Source: Micromonospora lutea (GTDB lineage Bacteria > Actinomycetota > Actinomycetes > Mycobacteriales > Micromonosporaceae). Taken from it: a DNA stretch of 64,000 nt. Made by a program: the position numbers and the translations under genes. The DNA is taken from positions 155,925 to 219,924 of the forward strand of contig NZ_BOPB01000025.1 in assembly GCF_016863535.1 (NCBI RefSeq), given 5' to 3'. Positions within the stretch are counted from its first letter, which is position 1; each line of letters starts with the position of its first letter. The notes beneath the pieces are model-generated. The model was given only the letters and a program-made list of their open reading frames with translations. It was not told where the DNA came from and did no database searches. This document shows positions 32,875-41,464 of this stretch, piece after piece.

Positions 32875-32981
32875 GACCGCCGGCAGCAACTCGGTGGTGC
32901 ACGGCCGCGAGACCATGGGCGTCTATCGTTGCTTCGAGCTGACGAACCCCGATGATCCGCAGCTGATGGGGCGGCGACGAG

Positions 32982-33179
32982 ATGACGAGCGTGGCGGGAC
33001 GCCCCAGCCGGCTCAGGGTGGCCCTCACCTGGCTGGCCGGTAACGCCCTCATCGGGTACTTCTGGATCTTTCCGCTGGGCGCGGTGGACGGGGGCGCGGT
33101 GGCCACGGTCGTCGTGCAGCTGCTGCCGTTCGCATGCTTCCTGCTCTTCACGGACCGTACCGTTCCCCCGTTCCTCTGA
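32982..33179 (+). CDS. Small hypothetical membrane protein (65 aa)
   Basis: The frame encodes two hydrophobic segments (VALTWLAGNALIGYFWIFPLG and GAVATVVVQLLPFACFLLFT, with a short loop) and ends in a terminator hairpin, supporting expression. No family is recognised. A GACGAG sequence before the ATG may be the ribosome site. Confidence 0.6.
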   Translation: MTSVAGRPSRLRVALTWLAGNALIGYFWIFPLGAVDGGAVATVVVQLLPFACFLLFTDRTVPPFL

Positions 33180-33196
33180 CAGCGGGGGAACGGTAC
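33157..33196. terminator. Terminator hairpin overlapping the end of the small membrane protein gene
   Basis: GTACCGTTCCCCCG (33157-33170) is perfectly repeated in reverse complement at 33183-33196 with a 12-nt loop that contains the stop codon. It can also stop transcripts from the opposite-strand copper ATPase gene. Confidence 0.75.
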
Positions 33197-33268
33197 GACC
33201 GGACTGCGGCGGCCGGGTCGGACAAGGCCAGCGACGTGCTGGTTGGCCCGGACCGGCCGGTGGAGCGG

Positions 33269-35362
33269 TTACAGTTCGGCCGTGTCCGGACGACAGCAGG
33301 TACGAGTCTGTGGGCGCAGTTCGACGCGGCGCAGCAGTTGGGCGTTGAGCGCGACCACGATGGTGGAGGCCGACATCAGCACGGCGGCGACCGCCGGGCT
33401 CAGCGCCACGCCGGCCCAGGCCAGAACCCCGGCGGCGAGCGGCAGCGCGACCACGTTGTAGCCGGCGGCCCAGGCCAGGTTCTGGAGCATTTTCCGGTAC
33501 GCGGCCCGAGACAATCGGATCACTCCGCTCACGCCACGCGGGTCGGACGAGGCGAGCACCACGCCGGCGGACTCGATGGCCACGTCGGTGCCGGCGCCGA
33601 TCGCGATGCCGACGTTCGCGCGGGCCAGGGCGGGCGCGTCGTTGACCCCGTCGCCCACCATGGCCACCCGCAGTCCTCGTCGCTGCAACTCCGTCACGGT
33701 GTCGTCCTTCTCCGCCGGCAGCACCTCGGCGAAGACCTCGTCCTCACCGGAGCGGAATCCGAGGTCGGCGGCGACCGCCTCAGCGACCGGACGAGCGTCC
33801 CCGGTGATCATCATGATCTTGCGAATGCCCTGCCCGCGCAGGTCGGCGATGGCCTGCCGGGCCTCCGGCCGGACCTGGTCGGACAACGCGAGGGCGCCGA
33901 GGACGACGGCCCGGCCGTCCTGTGGCCGCAGCAGGTAGAGCACCGCCGCGCCCCGGCGTGACCAGTCCTGCCGGTGCTGGTCGAGATCGTCCGGGACCGT
34001 CACGTCGAACTCCCGCAGCAGTGCCGGACCACCGACGGCGTAGGTCACCCCGTCCACCTCGGCACGCACACCGCGCCCGATCATCGAGTGGAATCCGGAT
34101 GCCACCCGCCGGTCTTCCTGGTCGGCGGCGGCAGCCACGATCGCTCGGGCCAGGGGATGCTCGCTGTCGGCCTCCACCGCCGCCGCGATGGCGAGTACCT
34201 CCTGTTTGGTCGCGCCGGCGGTGGCGGCGACGTCGGTGACGACGTGCTCGCCCCGGGTCAGCGTGCCGGTCTTGTCGAACAGCACGGTGTCCACCGTGCG
34301 CATCCGTTCCAGGGCCAGCCGGTCCTTGACCAGGATTCCGGCTTTGGCGGCAACGGCCGTGGACAGAGCGATGACCAGCGGGATGGCCAGGCCGAGCGCG
34401 TGCGGGCAGGCGATGACCAGCACCGTCACCGTGCGTACGATGGCCTCGTCCACATCGCCGAGCAGGGACCAGACCACCAGGGTCAGTACGGCGGTCGCGG
34501 TGGCGATGTAGAACAGCCAGGCGGCGAACCGGTCCGCCAGCACCTGTGCCCGGCCGCTGGACTGCTGTGCCTGGCTCACCAGCCGCTGGATGCCGGCCAA
34601 CGCGGTGTCGTCACCGACGGCCTCGATCCGGACCCGCAGCGCCGCGTCGGTGGCCACCGTGCCAGCCACCACCCGGTCACCGGCCGAGCGCGACACCGGC
34701 CGCGATTCACCCGTGATCATCGACTCGTCCATCTCGGCGCGGCCGTCCACCACGGTGCCGTCCGCGGGAACCCGCGAACCCGGCCGGATCAGGACCAGGT
34801 CGCCGACATCCAGCTCGGTCACCGCCACCCGTTGCGGCTGTCCGTCCGGGTCGAGCCGCTCGGCGTCGTCGGGCAGCAGGGCGGCAAGTGCCGACAGGGC
34901 GCCCTGGGCCTGGCCGATCGCCTTCATCTCCTGCCAGTGCCCGAGCAGCATGATCGTCACCAGCGCGGCCAGTTCCCACCAGAAGTCCAGGTCGAACGCG
35001 CCGAACGAGGTGGCCAGTGACGCCACATAGGCAACCGTGATCGCCATCGCGATCAGCAGCATCATCCCCGGTGCCCGGTCCCGGATCTCGCGCACCGCGC
35101 CTTGAAGGAAGGGCCAGCCGCCGTAGACGAAGACCAGCGTGCCGAGCACCGGACCCACCAGACCGATCCCGGGGAAGTCCAGCTCGTAGCCGAGCCAGCC
35201 CATCACCATGTGACTGGTGGCCACGATCGGCACGGTCAGCGCCAAGCTGAGCCAGAACTTGCGGCGGAACGCTTCCGGGTCGTGTCCGGCGTGCTTGTCG
35301 TGCCCGTTGTGCCCGTCCTGCCCGTGCTGTTTGGTGTGGTGCTGCGTGTCGTCGTGGGACAT
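33269..35362 (-). CDS. copB: Copper-transporting P1B-type ATPase of CopB class
   Basis: The ATG at 35362 gives 697 residues. The N-terminus is a His/Asp/Gly-rich metal-binding tail (HHTKQHGQDGHNGHDKHAGH) instead of an HMA domain, and the membrane metal site is CPH (VIACPHALGLAIPLV), both typical of class P1B-3/CopB. DKTGTLTRG, SEHPLARA and VAMVGDGVNDAPALARANVG are present. CopB proteins export copper (Cu+ or Cu2+). A CsoR-type palindrome 25 bp upstream of the start codon suggests the same regulator as the csoR-copZ-copA locus 18 kb away. Confidence 0.93.
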   Translation of the reverse strand: MSHDDTQHHTKQHGQDGHNGHDKHAGHDPEAFRRKFWLSLALTVPIVATSHMVMGWLGYELDFPGIGLVGPVLGTLVFVYGGWPFLQGAVREIRDRAPGMMLLIAMAITVAYVASLATSFGAFDLDFWWELAALVTIMLLGHWQEMKAIGQAQGALSALAALLPDDAERLDPDGQPQRVAVTELDVGDLVLIRPGSRVPADGTVVDGRAEMDESMITGESRPVSRSAGDRVVAGTVATDAALRVRIEAVGDDTALAGIQRLVSQAQQSSGRAQVLADRFAAWLFYIATATAVLTLVVWSLLGDVDEAIVRTVTVLVIACPHALGLAIPLVIALSTAVAAKAGILVKDRLALERMRTVDTVLFDKTGTLTRGEHVVTDVAATAGATKQEVLAIAAAVEADSEHPLARAIVAAAADQEDRRVASGFHSMIGRGVRAEVDGVTYAVGGPALLREFDVTVPDDLDQHRQDWSRRGAAVLYLLRPQDGRAVVLGALALSDQVRPEARQAIADLRGQGIRKIMMITGDARPVAEAVAADLGFRSGEDEVFAEVLPAEKDDTVTELQRRGLRVAMVGDGVNDAPALARANVGIAIGAGTDVAIESAGVVLASSDPRGVSGVIRLSRAAYRKMLQNLAWAAGYNVVALPLAAGVLAWAGVALSPAVAAVLMSASTIVVALNAQLLRRVELRPQTRTCCRPDTAEL

Positions 35363-35386
35363 CTCGTCGCCTCCCGAAGCCACCTT

Positions 35387-35403
35387 ATACCCCAAGGGGG
35401 TAT
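35387..35403. promoter_or_regulatory. CsoR-type operator palindrome 3
   Basis: ATACCCCAAGGGGGTAT lies directly upstream of the CopB-class ATPase gene. It shares the ATACCCC...GGGGTAT half-sites with the two palindromes beside csoR. Confidence 0.75.
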
Positions 35404-35726
35404 CTGGCGACGTCGTTCGCTGCTCGTCGGGAGGTGGCCCGGCTACCGCCTGCCCTATAACAGGATCGCACCCAAAAAGACCTAGCCCTTTTCTCCATTC
35501 GTCCACAACGATTGGTCGGACAAGTTTCGCTGACGTGTTTCCGGTTCATGTCCAAGACGTCACTCAAATGTTCGGCAGGCGTACGGGGATCTAGAGCTGA
35601 ACCGTTACACCATGGTAGGAATGCGCTTTGACGTGGGCAGGATGCCCACCCTCCACCGTGTAGCCGGCGTGTGCGCCGGATCCTGCTGAGATCAGCGTCG
35701 ATGAGGCAAGGGGGCGGAGTTCGCCG

Positions 35727-38219
35727 GTGACACGTGCTACAGCGGCAGCCGCAGTGCGTACCCATGCCGAAGCGCGCCGGGGATGGCTGGCTCGGGGCAG
35801 CATCGTTCGGCTACTACGGCTGCTGGTCGCCGTACCATTGATCGCCGTCGTGGGGTTCGCCGGCCTGGCCCTGGAGGGCACGGTCCGGCAGGTGCTCAAC
35901 GCGGGCACCGTGCACGACGTCGTCACACTCTCCACTCAGGCCGGCGCGCTCGCCCGCGCCCTCCAGGCCGAAAGGGTGATCGCCGCAGTCGAGGTGACCA
36001 CTCAGGGGCAGGCCGCCAGCGCCGCCTTCGACGACCAGGTCGCCCGAACCGATGCGGAGATCGTCGAGTTCCAGCGACGCAGAGCCGAGGTGTCGACCGG
36101 AAATTCGGCCCTGCAACGGATCGACGCCGGCCTGACGTCGCTGGGCACGGTACGCGAGCAGGTCCGGTCAAGCCCTCGCGCCACCCTGTCCGCGATCGCC
36201 TTCAGCTACCGGATTCTCGTCGCGGACCTGCTCGCCTTCCGCGCGTCCGTGGCCACCGACACCTCAACGCGGATCGCCGACGACGTCCGGGCCGCGGTGG
36301 CGGTCTCGGAAGCGGGCGAGGCGATCGGTCAGCTCCAGGTCATCGTGCTGCGCAGCCTCGCCGGGGGAGAGCTGACCCCGGCCGGGCAGCAGGAGATCGT
36401 CGGTGCCCAGGCCCGGTACGCCGAGGCCACCAACGCCTTCCTGGCCCTCGCCGAACCGGGCTGGGCGGCGGATTGGGAGCAGATCGGCACCGACGCACAG
36501 GTCGTCGCCGCGCAACGCCTGCAGGACCAGGTCGGCCGCACGCTGCCCGGTGGGCGGCTCGCTGTCGACGCGAACGCCTGGGTCGAGGCGACCGATGGCT
36601 GGGTCAGCCAGATGTTCCGGATCCAGAGTGACGTGGACGCCGCCGTGGCGGAGCGGGTGTCGACCGAGCGAGGGCAGCTGCTGCGCAACGCGCTGCTGCA
36701 GGGCGCCGGCATCTTCCTGGTCCTGGCGCTCACCGCCGTACTCACCGGTGTGGTGGCCCGGCGGATCACCCGCCGGCTGCGGTCCCTGCGCAACACCGTG
36801 ACCACAGTGGCGTACGACCGGCTGCCGGCCGTGGTGCGGGAACTCAGCGCCGCCGCACCCGGCAGCGTGCAGCCCAACGAGGTGGCGGACCGCTCGGTGT
36901 CGGAGTTCCGGATCACCGGCTCCGACGAGATCGCCGAGGTGGCCACCGCCACCCGAGCCCTGCACCGGGAGGCGGTCCGGATCGCCGGTGAACAGGCGGT
37001 GATGCGGGCCAACGTCGCGGAGATCTTCGTCCACCTCTCCCGACGCGAGCAGCGACTGGTCGACGCCATGTTGGCCCAGGTCGACGAGGTGGAGCGCGAC
37101 GAGGCCGACCCGGAGCGCCTCCAACAGCTGTACCAACTGGACCACCTCGCCACCCGGATGGCGCGGATCAACCAGAGCCTGCTGGTCCTCGGTGGTTCCG
37201 GTATCTCCCGGGTACGCCAGGAGCCGGTCTCCCTCGACCACGTGATCCAGGCCGCGCTGTCCCAGATCGAGCACTACACCCGGGTCCGGATCGGCGCGGT
37301 GGACAAGGAACTCGCCATCGCCGGCACGGCGGTCGATGAGACCGTGCACCTCGTCGCCGAACTGCTGGACAACGCGACCGGATACTCCCCACCGGACGCC
37401 GAGGTGCTGGTCACCGGGCACGCGCTCGCCGACCGGGCGATCGTGCAGGTGGTGGACCAGGGAGTCGGGCTCTCCCCGCAGCGGTGCGAGCAACTGAACG
37501 CGGCGCTCGCCAACCCGTCGACGATCGACGTGTCGGGAGTGCGCGCGATGGGTCTGACCGTGGTTGCCCGGCTCGCCGCCCGGCATGCGATCAAGGTCGA
37601 GCTGTGTCCCGGCCCGAGGGGTGGCACGGTGGCCGAGATCGCGCTGCCGGCGACGATCGTCGTGCGCCGGCCGGTCGAGCAACCGCAGCCGGTGGCGTCC
37701 GAACTGGGTCGGGCCCGGCCCTCCGCCGCAGGAAGGCGTCCGGCCGCGACCTCCGTGCCCCGTACCGACGTCCCCGTGGCCGGCTCCGGCAACCCGACGT
37801 CCCACGTCGCGCGGGTGCCGGTCGGTGTCGGAACGGCTGCGGTCGGGCGAGCGCTGCCCAGCCCGGTCGTCAAGTCTCCCGCGCCCGCACCGCTGTTCCA
37901 GCCGGTAGCCCAGCCCCAACCGACGGGTTTGGCGCGGCCGGCGGGGCCGACGGTGAACGGCTGGTTCAAGACCGCCCTCGACGGCGACTCGGTGGCCGTC
38001 ATCTGGCCGGCCGACGCCGGCGAGAAGTGGGCGACCGCCTCGCCAACGCTGTCCACCCAGGTCGGGCTGCCGCGCCGGGTGCCGCAGCCGCATCTCGTAC
38101 CGGAAGCGCAGCAACCGGCCGCGGACCTGCGGCGGAAGCTGGATCCGGCAACCGTGGCGGCGGCCATGTCGGCCTACGCCAAGGGCGTCGCCGGACGCCG
38201 GGCCCCCAACTCCCTCTGA
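35727..38219 (+). CDS. Conservon-type sensor kinase (NIT, HAMP, HATPase domains)
   Basis: The 830-residue membrane protein has a first transmembrane helix (LLRLLVAVPLIAVVGFAGLA, about residues 28-48), a large extracytoplasmic NIT (nitrate/nitrite-sensing-like) domain, a second helix near residue 325 (GIFLVLALTAVLTGVVARRI), HAMP, and a GHKL ATPase domain with N-box AELLDNATGYSPPDAEV (near 545) and GVRAMGLTVVARLAARH. A Pro/Ala-rich tail of about 190 residues follows. No clear phospho-acceptor His box is seen, as in CvnA proteins. It heads an operon with a roadblock protein, which is the conservon arrangement known in Streptomyces for G-protein-like signalling. Confidence 0.88.
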   Translation: MTRATAAAAVRTHAEARRGWLARGSIVRLLRLLVAVPLIAVVGFAGLALEGTVRQVLNAGTVHDVVTLSTQAGALARALQAERVIAAVEVTTQGQAASAAFDDQVARTDAEIVEFQRRRAEVSTGNSALQRIDAGLTSLGTVREQVRSSPRATLSAIAFSYRILVADLLAFRASVATDTSTRIADDVRAAVAVSEAGEAIGQLQVIVLRSLAGGELTPAGQQEIVGAQARYAEATNAFLALAEPGWAADWEQIGTDAQVVAAQRLQDQVGRTLPGGRLAVDANAWVEATDGWVSQMFRIQSDVDAAVAERVSTERGQLLRNALLQGAGIFLVLALTAVLTGVVARRITRRLRSLRNTVTTVAYDRLPAVVRELSAAAPGSVQPNEVADRSVSEFRITGSDEIAEVATATRALHREAVRIAGEQAVMRANVAEIFVHLSRREQRLVDAMLAQVDEVERDEADPERLQQLYQLDHLATRMARINQSLLVLGGSGISRVRQEPVSLDHVIQAALSQIEHYTRVRIGAVDKELAIAGTAVDETVHLVAELLDNATGYSPPDAEVLVTGHALADRAIVQVVDQGVGLSPQRCEQLNAALANPSTIDVSGVRAMGLTVVARLAARHAIKVELCPGPRGGTVAEIALPATIVVRRPVEQPQPVASELGRARPSAAGRRPAATSVPRTDVPVAGSGNPTSHVARVPVGVGTAAVGRALPSPVVKSPAPAPLFQPVAQPQPTGLARPAGPTVNGWFKTALDGDSVAVIWPADAGEKWATASPTLSTQVGLPRRVPQPHLVPEAQQPAADLRRKLDPATVAAAMSAYAKGVAGRRAPNSL

Positions 38220-38257
38220 CGCTGAATTCCCACCCCTCCCCGATCTGGAGCGACGTC

Positions 38258-38662
38258 GTGACAAGCCCGAACGATCTGAGCTGGCTGTTGCAGAACTTCG
38301 TGAGCCGTACCCCCGAGGTAAGCCATGCCCTCGCCATTTCCACCGACGGACTGGTCCTGGCGCACAACCACGGTCTGCCCCGCGACCGGGCGGACCAGCT
38401 CGCCGCCACCGGCAGCGGACTGATCGCCCTGCTTGTCGGCGCCGCCCGGTTCTTCGAGGCGGGCGCGGTGATCTCGAACGTGACCCAGATGGACGGCGGC
38501 TTCATGTTCTGCATGTCGTTTAGCGACGGAGCTTCGCTGCTCGTGCTCGCTTCCCCCGTCTGCGACGTGGGCCAGGTCTCGTACGAGATGACCGACCTGG
38601 CCAACCGGATGGGTGAGGTGCTGACCCCGGCGGTGCGTTCCCAACTGCTGGGGATGATGTGA
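38258..38662 (+). CDS. Roadblock/LC7 domain protein (CvnB-like)
   Basis: The 134-residue cytoplasmic protein has the roadblock/LC7 fold: LSWLLQNFVSRTPEVSHALA, STDGLVLAHNHGLPRDRADQ, and GFMFCMSFSDGASLLVLAS. In conservons this protein links the sensor kinase and a small GTPase, resembling an MglB-type regulator. The GTG start at 38258 follows CTGGAGCG. It overlaps the next gene by 4 nt. The usual DUF742 and GTPase genes are missing downstream. Confidence 0.92.
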   Translation: MTSPNDLSWLLQNFVSRTPEVSHALAISTDGLVLAHNHGLPRDRADQLAATGSGLIALLVGAARFFEAGAVISNVTQMDGGFMFCMSFSDGASLLVLASPVCDVGQVSYEMTDLANRMGEVLTPAVRSQLLGMM

Positions 38663-39870
38663 GCGCCAGCCAGCCCGCTCGACGTGTCGTTCCGCCAGCC
38701 CGAAGGCTCCTCGCGGCCCTGCTGACCGGCGTTCTGGTCGCCGTCACCGCCGCCTGTGACGGGCCGTCGGAGCCGGAGCGTCAGACCATCCGCATCGGTA
38801 TGATCACCGCCCTGGCCGGTTCGCTTGAGGCACCGGGCTCCGAACTGCGCGACGGTTTCCAGCTCTACCTGGACATGCGCGGTGGCCAGTTGGGCGGTCA
38901 TCCGGCCCAGCTGATCGTCGCCGACGAGGGATACGAACGCGACGTGACCGTCGAGTCCGCCACGAAGCTGCTGGAGCAGGATCGGGTTTCGGCGATCACC
39001 GGCATCATCAACGGCGGTAGCGTCGCCGCCATCTATCCGCTCATCAACCAGCACAAGGTGCCGCTGGTCGGCGCGCTGGGGCGGCCGGCGCTGACCGACG
39101 TGACCTACGTCTGGCACACCAACCTGATCTCCGTCGAGCCCGGTGTGGCCATGGCGCCGTTCGTCAAACAGGAGGTGGGGCGGGGCAAGGTCTACGCCAT
39201 CGGGCCGGATTTCCAGAGCGGGCGCGACGAGTTGCGCGGATTCGTCGACACGTTCGTCGAACTCGGCGGCCGGTTGGCCAACCCCGGTGGCAAGGCCGTC
39301 TTCAGTCCGTTCCCGGTCACCGAGGACTTCGGGCCGTACCTGGAGGAGATCGCCGAGACCGGTGCGGACGCGGTCTACTGCTTCTTCGACGCGCAGAACG
39401 CCATCACGTTCGTCAAACAGTACGCCGAATCACCCGTCGCTGACCTGCCGCTCTACGCGGCGGGCTTCGTGACCGAACCGGCCAGTCTGGTCGAGCAGGG
39501 CGACGCGGCCGAAGGCATCTACAACGGACTGAACTATTCACCCGACCTCGACAACGCGGCGAACCGGGAATTCGTCGCCGCCTGGAACGCGGCCTACCCG
39601 GGTCGGGTGCCCACCTCCATCGTGATGGCGTCGTACGACGCGGCAGCGGTGCTGGACCGGGCGATCGCCGCAGCGGGCACGAACCCCAGCCCGGAGGAGA
39701 TCAACGCCGCGATCGCCGGGCTTGGCCAGCTCAACAGTCCACGGGGGCCGTGGCAGTTCGCGAAGGCCACCCACGCGCCGATCCAGAAGTGGTACCTGCG
39801 CCAGGTCCGCCGGGACGGTCGGGCGCTGACAAACGTCGTCGTCTCGGAACTGGCCACGCTCGGCGGCTGA
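38659..39870 (+). CDS. Lipoprotein, ABC-type branched-chain amino acid/urea-like substrate-binding protein
   Basis: The 403-residue protein has a lipobox (LVAVTAAC at about residues 25-32) and a type I periplasmic-binding fold (Peripla_BP_6): IRIGMITALAGSLEAPGSEL, YLDMRGGQLGGHPAQLIVADEG, VSAITGIINGGSVAAIYPL and SIVMASYDAAAVLDRAI. It would be anchored outside the membrane. There are no permease or ATPase genes nearby, so rather than transport it may present a ligand to the NIT-domain kinase encoded in the same operon. That sensor role is inference from the 4-nt overlaps. Confidence 0.87.
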   Translation: MSASQPARRVVPPARRLLAALLTGVLVAVTAACDGPSEPERQTIRIGMITALAGSLEAPGSELRDGFQLYLDMRGGQLGGHPAQLIVADEGYERDVTVESATKLLEQDRVSAITGIINGGSVAAIYPLINQHKVPLVGALGRPALTDVTYVWHTNLISVEPGVAMAPFVKQEVGRGKVYAIGPDFQSGRDELRGFVDTFVELGGRLANPGGKAVFSPFPVTEDFGPYLEEIAETGADAVYCFFDAQNAITFVKQYAESPVADLPLYAAGFVTEPASLVEQGDAAEGIYNGLNYSPDLDNAANREFVAAWNAAYPGRVPTSIVMASYDAAAVLDRAIAAAGTNPSPEEINAAIAGLGQLNSPRGPWQFAKATHAPIQKWYLRQVRRDGRALTNVVVSELATLGG

Positions 39871-39916
39871 TCCAGCGGAAGGCGTTTGCTGGTCAGCCGG
39901 GCCGGCATGCCGATCG

Positions 39917-40960
39917 TTACCGGCTGCGTTCCACGACGTACTCGGGCAGGCCGAGCAGGAATCTGCCGTCCTCGGTCTCGGCTGCCGCCGGCCCCAGCGC
40001 CTGCTGTCCTTCCCGCCACGCGGCGGCGGCGAGTTCGCGGGCGCTGCGGCGGGCGGACTCGACGCAGTCGTAGGCGAGCAGCCGCCCGTGCAGCCAGCGC
40101 ACCTCCGCCGCGGTGCGCTGCGCCCGGGACCGGCTGAGGAACGCGACAGTCCGATCGCGTTCGTCCGCGGTGCAGCGTCGCAGGAAGTCGATGAGAATCA
40201 ACGTTCGCTTGCCCTCCCAGAGATCGCCCGCGATCTCCTTGCCGTACCGGGCGAAGTCCCCGACGAGGTTGAGCGCGTCGTCCTGGATCTGGAACGCGGC
40301 ACCGAGATACCAGCCGTAGCGGTCGAGGACGTCGACAGCGTCATGCTGACCGGTGGCGACGATGATGCCGGTACGGCACGGGTAGATGCAGGTGTACCAG
40401 GAGGTCTTCTTCAGACACATCCGGAAGTAGTCGTCCGCGTCCAGGTCACACACGTTGTCGCGGATCCAGCCGACCTCGATGGCCTGCCCCTCCAACGAGT
40501 GACGCAGCATGAGTTGGGTCTCGTCGAACAGCCGCCACGCGATGCCCGAGCCGAGGGCTCTGCGATTGGCCGCGAGCCGCTGCAACGCGAGTAGGTTCGT
40601 CATGTTTCCCACGTTGAGGGCGACACCGACCCCGTACTCGCCGTGCAGGGTCTGTGCTCCGCGCCGCTGCTCGCTCTCGTCCTGGATGTCGTCATGAATG
40701 AGAAACGCGTTGTGGAACAGTTCCACGGTCACGGCGGCGTTGAGTCCGACCGACGGCGTGCCGCCGAAGGCCCGGCAGGCCGCCAGGCAGAGCGCGGCAC
40801 GCAGCCCTTTGCCCCAGCGTCGCGGATACTCGGACACCAGGTCGTAGAGGTAATGCGGTCCGCCCGACGGCACGTCAGCAAGGAGCGCGTCGATCGCAAG
40901 GGCTCGGTAGCGCTCCAGCAGGTGCGTGACATGGTCACGAGCCACGCCGGTGGTGGACAC
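39917..40960 (-). CDS. Polyprenyl (farnesyl/geranylgeranyl) diphosphate synthase family protein
   Basis: The 347-residue all-helical enzyme has both aspartate-rich motifs: DDIQDES (first, in HNAFLIHDDIQDESEQRRG) and QIQDDALNLVGD (second). The RGAQTLHGEYG segment and the KKTSWYTCIYP helix also fit the trans-prenyltransferase family. It elongates DMAPP/FPP with IPP. The small residues before the first motif suggest a C15-C20 product, but chain length cannot be fixed. A coiled-coil protein gene precedes it with a 9-bp gap; there is no terpene cyclase in the window. Confidence 0.88.
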   Translation of the reverse strand: MSTTGVARDHVTHLLERYRALAIDALLADVPSGGPHYLYDLVSEYPRRWGKGLRAALCLAACRAFGGTPSVGLNAAVTVELFHNAFLIHDDIQDESEQRRGAQTLHGEYGVGVALNVGNMTNLLALQRLAANRRALGSGIAWRLFDETQLMLRHSLEGQAIEVGWIRDNVCDLDADDYFRMCLKKTSWYTCIYPCRTGIIVATGQHDAVDVLDRYGWYLGAAFQIQDDALNLVGDFARYGKEIAGDLWEGKRTLILIDFLRRCTADERDRTVAFLSRSRAQRTAAEVRWLHGRLLAYDCVESARRSARELAAAAWREGQQALGPAAAETEDGRFLLGLPEYVVERSR

Positions 40961-40969
40961 GTCACCCGG

Positions 40970-41386
40970 CTACTTGTCCGACGGAGCGGACTTCTGCGTG
41001 GCCTCCGACGCGAGCCGGTCGACCAGCCCGTTCGCCACGTCCGGTACCAGCCGCGCAAGGTTGAGGACGCCGTCGAGGGCCTCGTGCGCGTCTGACGTGT
41101 ACCGGCGGATGACCTCACCACGCCGGTCGTCCGAGGTCTTCAACTGCGCGACGACAGTGTCGATCAGTGCGTGTCCGTCGGTGCGCACCCGCGTCACCAA
41201 CTCGTCGAACGCCTCCGGATCCACCCTGCGGTCGGCGCTCAGCTTCTCCTCAAGCCGTCGCGCGCTGGCAATGCCCGCCGCGAGCTCCTCCTCCAACACG
41301 CTTGCCGCATGGGTCACGGTCTCGGAGGTCTGCTCGGCCACCTTCTCGAAACGTTCGTCGCTGCGCTCACGCCCACTGCTCTCCAT
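40970..41386 (-). CDS. Hypothetical helical (coiled-coil) protein
   Basis: A 138-residue, highly charged protein predicted to be mostly helical (ERFEKVAEQTSETVTHAASV; LEEELAAGIASARRLEEKL), resembling phasin or apolipoprotein-like amphipathic helices. No named family is recognised. It is probably cotranscribed with the polyprenyl synthase gene and might assist membrane association; that is speculation. Confidence 0.7.
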   Translation of the reverse strand: MESSGRERSDERFEKVAEQTSETVTHAASVLEEELAAGIASARRLEEKLSADRRVDPEAFDELVTRVRTDGHALIDTVVAQLKTSDDRRGEVIRRYTSDAHEALDGVLNLARLVPDVANGLVDRLASEATQKSAPSDK

Positions 41387-41464
41387 GGGAGAAGTGTTGG
41401 CGACCCCTCGCCGACCGGGTAGAGGTGTGTCGAGATGGTGACTCAGAGTATCCGTGATCGGCGG

